Part shown: one piece after another, positions 5,853 to 9,854 of the stretch
Numbering within the stretch: position 1 is the stretch's first letter
Layout: each line of letters starts with the position of its first letter
From: JBOHER01 sp050701115
Lineage (GTDB): Bacteria > Actinomycetota > Actinomycetes > Mycobacteriales > Pseudonocardiaceae
Length of the DNA stretch: 9,854 nt
Direction of reading: 5' to 3'
Assembly (NCBI GenBank): GCA_050701115.1
Contig: JBOHER010000225.1
Location: 1 to 9,854 of the forward strand
Made by a program: the position numbers and the translations under genes
The notes under the pieces: generated by a model
Seen by the model: only the letters and a program-made list of their open reading frames with translations
Database searches by the model: none
Told to the model about the DNA's origin: nothing

Positions 5853-7822
5853 CCAGCGTGGCCGTCAAGGCGCAGGCGATCCGCAAACCCGGGAGGGGCG
5901 CGCTGATCGTCGGCATCCTTGCCGTGTGGCTGGTGGGTTGGCTGCTCCTGCGCGGGCTGCACACCCTCCCGCTCAGCGCGGCCCAGCTCACGCCGTTGCA
6001 CCGGTCGCTCAACGAGATGAACGATGCCATCGGGGCCGGCCGCGACAGCAATCCGATCTTCCTGTACTTCTTCAACGTCATCCGGCTGGTGGTGGGGGAG
6101 TTCACCACGTTCCTGCAGGCGCTGATCGCCCAACCCGCCTTCGGCTCCTCCATACCCGTCCTTGGGTGGCTCGGAGTCGTCGCGGTCGTCGGCTACATCT
6201 CCTATGCGGTGGCCAATCTGCGGGTGGCGTTGCTGGCGATGGCGGGTTTCGTCTTCCTAGGCCTGCAGAACCTGTGGGTGGAGAGCATGGACACCCTCGC
6301 GTTGACCATCTCGGCCGTGCTCATCGCCCTGCTGTTCGCCATCCCGCTCGGTGTGCTCGCAGGCATGTCGGACCGGTTCAACCGGATCATCACGCCGGTA
6401 CTCGACTTCATGCAGACGATGCCAACCTTCGTCTACCTCGCGCCGCTGACGTTGTTCTTCCTGATCGGCCCCGCATCGGCGACGATCGCCACGCTCATCT
6501 ATGCCGCGCCACCCGCGATCAGGCTGACCGCGCACGGCATCCGCTCGGTCCCGTCCGACATGGTCGAGGCGAGCCGCTCACTCGGCGCTTCGCAGTGGCA
6601 GACCTTGACCCAGGTACTGATTCCCGCCGCGAAGCGCACCATCGTGCTTGGCATCAACCAGACGATGATGGCGGCGCTGGCGATGGTGACGATCGCTGCG
6701 TTGATCAACGCGCCGGGTCTGGGCGAGACAGTGCTCAAGGCACTGCAGAGCCAGGACGTCGGAACGGCGTTCAACGGCGGCCTCGCGATCGTCGTGCTGG
6801 CGATTGTGCTGGACAGGGTCACCACGGCGGCCGGTGCCCGCGCGGAGGGAACCCGTACCACGATCCCGACCCTCGCCGAGCGGATGCGGTTGCCGGTACT
6901 GGCTGGCGCGGGGTTGCTCACCGCGGTCGCGATCTGGTTCTCGCGCACCTACGTGTGGGCCGCCGAGTTTCCCCGCGACTTCGAGGTCGGCCGCACGCTC
7001 ATCCTTGCGACCGATGCCGTGACGGCGTGGATCCAGGACACCTTCTCGGCCCTCACCACCGGAATCAAGGATGTGGTCAGCGCGGTGTTCATCGATCCGC
7101 TGCAGGCGCTGCTCGCCGAGTCGCCGTGGTGGTTGACCGCGCTGGTGATCGTGGCCCTCTCCGCGGTGATCGGGAGCGCGCGGGCGGCGATCGTGTCGGC
7201 GGTGTGCCTCGCGCTGGTGGTCTGGATCGGGCTGTGGCAGGACACCATGACCACGCTCGCCTCGGTGCTGATCGCCACCGTTCTCGTGATGATCCTTGGC
7301 GTGGTGTTCGGGGTGTGGATGGGCCGGAGCGCGCGGGCGGACCGGGTCATCCGGCCGGTGCTGGACGCCGCCCAGGTGATGCCGCCATTCGTCTACCTGG
7401 TCCCGTTCCTCGCGCTGTTCGAGCCAACCCGGTTCACCGCGATCGCGGCGGCTGTGGTGTACGCGGCGACCGTCGCCATCAAGATCGTCGCGGACGGGAT
7501 TCGCGGTGTCTCCGCCACCACCGTCGAGGCCGCGACCGCGTCCGGGTCGAGCACCTGGCAGATCATCGCCAAGGTGCAACTTCCGATGGCGCGACGCGCG
7601 CTGACGCTCGCCACGAACCAGGGCTTGATCTACGTTTTGTCGATGGTGGTAGTCGGCGGCCTGGTGGGTGCGGGCGCGCTCGGCTATGACGTCGTCAACG
7701 GCTTCTCGCAGGAGAACTTCTTCGGCAAGGGGCTCGCGGCGGGCCTTGCGATCGTGCTGCTCGGCGTGCTGCTGGACCGGATCAGCCAGGCCGCGGCCCA
7801 ACGCGCCGGGCGGCACACCTGA
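5849..7822 (+). CDS. proW: Fused double ProW-type permease for choline/glycine betaine
   Basis: This 657-residue membrane protein forms the translocation path of the importer. It contains two complete binding-protein-dependent transport domains in tandem, at about residues 150-330 and 465-650. Each has the ProW-like MP-x-FVYL motif (191-196 and 511-516) and its own EAA coupling loop (EASRSLGASQW from Glu240, EAATASGSSTW from Glu560), 320 residues apart. The first half matches ProW more closely (INQTMMAALAMV, LDRVT); the second has diverged (TNQGLIYVLSMV, LDRIS). Ordinary ProW/OpuAB proteins are about 280-350 residues and work as a homodimer, so one copy of this chain could form the whole membrane part. 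Roughly 16 hydrophobic segments can be counted. The ATG at 5849 overlaps the ATPase stop and has AGGAAGG nine bases upstream. The frame is open further upstream, but only within the ATPase gene. Confidence 0.92.
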   Translation: MTSVAVKAQAIRKPGRGALIVGILAVWLVGWLLLRGLHTLPLSAAQLTPLHRSLNEMNDAIGAGRDSNPIFLYFFNVIRLVVGEFTTFLQALIAQPAFGSSIPVLGWLGVVAVVGYISYAVANLRVALLAMAGFVFLGLQNLWVESMDTLALTISAVLIALLFAIPLGVLAGMSDRFNRIITPVLDFMQTMPTFVYLAPLTLFFLIGPASATIATLIYAAPPAIRLTAHGIRSVPSDMVEASRSLGASQWQTLTQVLIPAAKRTIVLGINQTMMAALAMVTIAALINAPGLGETVLKALQSQDVGTAFNGGLAIVVLAIVLDRVTTAAGARAEGTRTTIPTLAERMRLPVLAGAGLLTAVAIWFSRTYVWAAEFPRDFEVGRTLILATDAVTAWIQDTFSALTTGIKDVVSAVFIDPLQALLAESPWWLTALVIVALSAVIGSARAAIVSAVCLALVVWIGLWQDTMTTLASVLIATVLVMILGVVFGVWMGRSARADRVIRPVLDAAQVMPPFVYLVPFLALFEPTRFTAIAAAVVYAATVAIKIVADGIRGVSATTVEAATASGSSTWQIIAKVQLPMARRALTLATNQGLIYVLSMVVVGGLVGAGALGYDVVNGFSQENFFGKGLAAGLAIVLLGVLLDRISQAAAQRAGRHT

Positions 7823-7857
7823 GAGCGAACCCACGAAGAACACCCATGGTGGGCCAA

Positions 7858-7864
7858 GAAGGAG
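7858..7864 (+). promoter_or_regulatory. Strong ribosome binding site of the binding-protein gene
   Basis: GAAGGAG lies ten bases before GTG 7875. It is the strongest Shine-Dalgarno match in the operon, which fits the usual need for more binding protein than membrane subunits. Confidence 0.6.
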
Positions 7865-7874
7865 ATGAAGAACA

Positions 7875-8855
7875 GTGAGTCACAGCAGGACCACACAGGC
7901 GCGGCGCACGATCGGGACGGGGCTCGCGCTCGTCGCCAGCCTGGTGCTCGCTGGTTGCGGCGGGGCAAAGGTCGGCGAGGGTGACGGTGAAGCCGCCTTA
8001 GGCGACTGCGGCGAGTTCAACATCGCCGTCAACCCCTGGGTCGGGTACGAAGCCAACGCCGCCGTCATCGCGCATGTCGCGGAGGAGGATCTCGGCTGCA
8101 CGGTGAACAAGAAGAACCTCAAGGAGGAAATCGCCTGGCAGGGCTTCGGCACCGGAGAGGTGGACGCCGTCGTGGAGAACTGGGGCCACGAGGACCTCAA
8201 GGAGAAGTACATCGAGACGCAGAAGACCGCCGTGGAGGCCGGCTCCACTGGCGTCGATGGGGTGATCGGCTGGTACGTGCCGCCGTGGATGGCCGAGAAG
8301 TACCCTGACATCACCGACTGGAAGAACCTGGACAAGTACGCGCACCTTTTCCGGACCTCGGAGTCCGGCGGCAAGGGCCAGGTGCTTGACGGCGATCCGT
8401 CCTATGTGACAAACGACGAGGCGCTGGTCAAGAACCTCAAGCTGGACTTCAACGTGGTGCAGGGCGGGAGCGAGGCCGCGCTGATCCAGTCGTTCCGGAA
8501 GGCCGAAAAGGAGAAGACGCCGCTGTTAGCCTACTTCTACGAGCCGCAGTGGCTGTTCTCCGAGGTCAAGTTGGTTCGGGTCAGCCTCCCTCCGTACACG
8601 GAAGGCTGCGACACAGACCCCGAGAAGGTCGACTGCGACTACCCGCCATACGACCTGGACAAGATCGTCAGCAAGAAGTTCGCCGACGAGGGTGGCCCCG
8701 CATTCCAACTGGTGAAGAACTTCCAGTGGACCAACGAGGACCAGAACCAGGTCGCCACCTGGATCGCCCAGGACAAGATGTCGCCTGAGCAGGCGGCCGA
8801 GAAGTGGGTCGAGGAGAACCGGGACAAGGTCGAAGCCTGGTTGCCGAAGGACTGA
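7875..8855 (+). CDS. proX: Glycine betaine/choline-binding lipoprotein (ProX/OpuAC type)
   Basis: This 326-residue extracytoplasmic solute receptor delivers its ligand to the permease. The N-terminus has arginines (ARR, 9-11), a hydrophobic run, and a lipobox LAGC with the lipidated Cys28, so it should be anchored to the outer face of the membrane. The mature part is an OpuAC-type binding domain: NPWVGYEANAAVIAHVAEE at 53-71, WQGFGTGEVDAVVENWG at 88-104, GVIGWYVPPWMAEKYP at 129-144, and PLLAYFYEPQWLF at 216-228. The many Trp and Tyr residues in these stretches suit an aromatic cage for a quaternary ammonium group. Four cysteines in the mature domain (45, 75, 245, 254) might form disulfides. 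GTG 7875 is chosen because it gives a proper signal peptide and has GAAGGAG upstream. Whether choline, betaine or both are bound cannot be decided by eye; betA in the operon favours choline at least in part. Confidence 0.92.
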   Translation: MSHSRTTQARRTIGTGLALVASLVLAGCGGAKVGEGDGEAALGDCGEFNIAVNPWVGYEANAAVIAHVAEEDLGCTVNKKNLKEEIAWQGFGTGEVDAVVENWGHEDLKEKYIETQKTAVEAGSTGVDGVIGWYVPPWMAEKYPDITDWKNLDKYAHLFRTSESGGKGQVLDGDPSYVTNDEALVKNLKLDFNVVQGGSEAALIQSFRKAEKEKTPLLAYFYEPQWLFSEVKLVRVSLPPYTEGCDTDPEKVDCDYPPYDLDKIVSKKFADEGGPAFQLVKNFQWTNEDQNQVATWIAQDKMSPEQAAEKWVEENRDKVEAWLPKD

Positions 8856-8870
8856 GCAGCATCGGGTTAG

Positions 8871-9197
8871 TTAGCGCTCTTGTCGGCGGCGCGCACGTAA
8901 ACCGCCGTCGCTGTCGATGCCGGGAAACGCCGATAGTCCACAGTGGACGTCGTCACCCCTGCGGCAAGGACTGCACAACGGCGCATCGAGGTCGGTGCGC
9001 ACCCCCAACTCGGCGCGCCTGCGAAGCAAGCTGTCCCGCTCCGGCGATTCCGGGAGGTCACCGAGATGCCCGTCGGCAAGCGCGTCCACCTGCCAGCCCT
9101 CGCTGATCAGCCGATGACACGCCCGTTCCAGACACGCCAGAACGGTCACGTTGTCGAGTGCCGCGATCTTGGTGATCTTCTTGAGCTGGTCAATCAT
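8871..9197 (-). CDS. Small ORF of unknown function, possibly a gene remnant
   Basis: The frame encodes 108 residues from ATG 9197 (TTG 9224 and GTG 9212 are alternatives). I do not recognise it. Residues 1-65 look like real protein: an amphipathic helical start MIDQLKKITKIAALDNVTVL, then LERACHRLISEGWQVDALAD, with strongly G/C-biased third positions. From about residue 68 on, the sequence becomes Cys- and Arg-rich (CSPCRRGDDVHC) and low in character, and codon bias weakens. In the overlapping frame ending at 8867, the same DNA reads more naturally at its end (VDYRRFPASTATAVYVRAAD). A frameshift near 8960-9000 in a once longer gene is therefore possible. It converges on the binding-protein gene with 15 bases between stops. 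It sits beside clear pseudogenes, which lowers confidence that it is intact. No good ribosome binding site is visible. Confidence 0.35.
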   Translation of the reverse strand: MIDQLKKITKIAALDNVTVLACLERACHRLISEGWQVDALADGHLGDLPESPERDSLLRRRAELGVRTDLDAPLCSPCRRGDDVHCGLSAFPGIDSDGGLRARRRQER

Positions 9198-9370
9198 CAG
9201 GTCGCGACTCACTCCATCTGACAAGCAGTCCAGGTCGTCGACCCCGGCGGGCGGGGATGACCCGGCACCGCGGCAGTCGCGTTCACGACCGCGGCCTGTG
9301 GTACTGAGAACGATCCGTTCGAAGCGCCATCCCGACCACCGGCAGAGGATTCACAGGCGTACGACCTTAA

Positions 9371-9703
9371 CGTGGTGACGGCGTCCACCATGTTGGACAC
9401 CCACCTGTCCAGATCGGTGTAGCCCTCGCGCTGATACTCGCGCGCCTGCAACACGCATTCGATCTTGTCGGCGTCGCGGGAGCAGCGGGCCTCAAGCGTG
9501 GCTTCGGATGTCATGCTCGGCGATGAGGGCGATGATCCGCTCAGCAAAGGCAGGTGGCAGTCAGCCGTCTGCTCGGCTCCGACCTCGGCCGCAGGCGTGG
9601 TGGCCACGTAACGCTTACCGACGCTGGGCACGTCGCCAATGCGTATCTCAGGTAGACCGTGGACAAGCCCCAGCGTGGCCGCGCGGTCCGGGTTCGCGCC
9701 TCC
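9371..9703 (-). pseudogene. Decayed HD-domain hydrolase (YfbR-like, HD_3 type)
   Basis: The minus strand reads GGANPDRAATLGLVHGLPEI then RIGDVPSVGKRYV, followed by TPAAEVGAEQTA. It shifts to the -1 frame for LPPAFAERIIALIAEHD, then returns to the first frame for EATLEARCSRDADKIECVLQ, AREYQREGYTDLDRWV and MVDAVTT. From memory this follows HD-family metal-dependent phosphohydrolases block by block (HDLPE..RIGD..PSVGKRYV, then ARDADKLECLLQAREY). The frame leaves near 9562 and returns near 9514, so two compensating single-base changes scramble about 16 residues. The metal-binding HD pair reads HG (9661-9656). The N-terminal third with its first histidine motifs is missing upstream of about 9703, and homology ends at about 9371 without the usual C-terminus. 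The open frame continues to a stop at 9209, but that tail is unlike the family. Sequencing error could explain one shift but not the HG change and both missing ends. Confidence 0.6.
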
Positions 9704-9724
9704 TGCACCGCGCTGGTCGGCAGG

Positions 9725-9854
9725 CTGATGAAATCGGCCGACGACCTGGGCGTGGACCCGGCATCGACCCGGCAGGCCTGACCACCACCGTCGCGGCGTT
9801 CAACGAGTGGGCGCGCCGAGGCGTCGATCCCGAGTTCAGCCGGGAACCACACCC
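9725..9854 (+). pseudogene. C-terminal fragment of a KstD/fumarate-reductase-like FAD dehydrogenase, frameshifted; runs off window
   Basis: In one frame the plus strand reads LMKSADDLGVDPA and then meets a stop at 9779-9781. In a second frame, open to the window edge, it reads GLTTTVAAFNEWARRGVDPE and then FSREPH. Joined, they give ADDLGVDPAGLTTTVAAFNE, which resembles the cap-domain segment of FAD_binding_2 flavoproteins such as 3-ketosteroid dehydrogenases and fumarate reductase-like proteins (pattern: ADTLDELA..LGVDPAGL..TV..FN..AR.GVD..F.RG). The frame break coincides with an 11-base tandem duplication (9755-9776), so this is a disrupted gene. Upstream of about 9725 no flavoprotein sequence is seen, and the DNA switches to the HD remnant on the other strand, so the long N-terminal part with the FAD Rossmann motif is missing. 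The identification is from motif memory on a short stretch. Confidence 0.5.
9755..9776 (+). repeat. 11-base tandem duplication inside the flavoprotein remnant
   Basis: GACCCGGCATC is followed directly by GACCCGGCAGG: nine identical bases repeated at an 11-base offset. Removing one unit restores a continuous frame reading VDPAGLTTTV, so the duplication is the likely cause of the frameshift. Replication slippage is the simplest origin. Confidence 0.6.

Noticed and set aside
6578..7843. A 421-codon open frame antisense to the permease
   Set aside because: His/Arg/Asp-rich translation without domains, typical of the mirror frame of G/C-rich codon usage.
7823..7874. Attenuator or processing hairpin in the 52-base gap before the binding-protein gene
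   Set aside because: Only a CCCA/TGGG four-base stem with a 3-base loop is visible; too weak to support.
8884..8907. Inverted repeat CGGCGG/CCGCCG after the binding-protein gene as an operon terminator
   Set aside because: Six-base stem with a 12-base loop and no T-run; such GC-rich pairs are expected by chance at this base composition.
8856..9854. Mobile element explaining the gene debris at the right end
   Set aside because: No transposase or integrase motifs, terminal inverted repeats or target-site duplications could be found in this stretch.

Overview
The window is high-GC DNA with G/C-rich third codon positions, GTG and ATG starts, and a Gram-positive lipoprotein signal. This suggests an actinomycete, probably Pseudonocardiaceae-like; that placement is an inference from base composition and gene style, not a marker gene. 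The core is a complete choline/glycine betaine module. It has a betaine aldehyde dehydrogenase (betB/gbsA-like, minus strand, 1528-3000) and, divergent from it across a 115-base intergenic region, a four-gene operon on the plus strand. The operon encodes a choline dehydrogenase of the GMC family (betA, 3116-4774), a ProV/OpuAA-type ABC ATPase (4779-5852), a double-length ProW-type permease with two transport domains in one chain (5849-7822), and a ProX/OpuAC-type substrate-binding lipoprotein (7875-8855).

How it works together: the lipoprotein captures a quaternary amine (choline and/or betaine) outside the membrane, the fused permease and the ATPase import it, BetA oxidises choline to betaine aldehyde, and BetB oxidises that to glycine betaine. 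Betaine serves as an osmoprotectant or as a carbon and nitrogen source. betA and the ATPase gene are 4 bases apart, the ATPase and permease genes overlap (ATGA), and the lipoprotein gene follows after 52 bases with its own strong ribosome binding site. No betI-type or other regulator and no BCCT carrier lies in the window.

Left of the module is an intact 12-TM MFS transporter (317-1519), converging on betB with only 8 bases between stop codons. Its start codon sits 7 bases after a -10-like hexamer, so it may be read from a leaderless transcript.

Both ends of the window hold decayed genes. At 1-217 (minus) is the remnant of a nucleotidyltransferase (MNT/MntA-like) gene whose two conserved blocks are brought together out of frame with the catalytic middle missing. 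At the right, 8871-9197 (minus) is a small unrecognised ORF. The stretch 9371-9703 (minus) is an HD-domain hydrolase remnant with two compensating frameshifts and HD changed to HG. From about 9725 to the edge (plus) is the C-terminal part of a KstD/fumarate-reductase-like flavoprotein, frameshifted by an 11-base tandem duplication. The choline module therefore lies intact between two patches of gene debris. I see no exotic defence, mobile or CRISPR system. The most interesting points are the fused double permease with its ATPase partner that has a short tail, and the three pseudogenes, each with its lesion visible.
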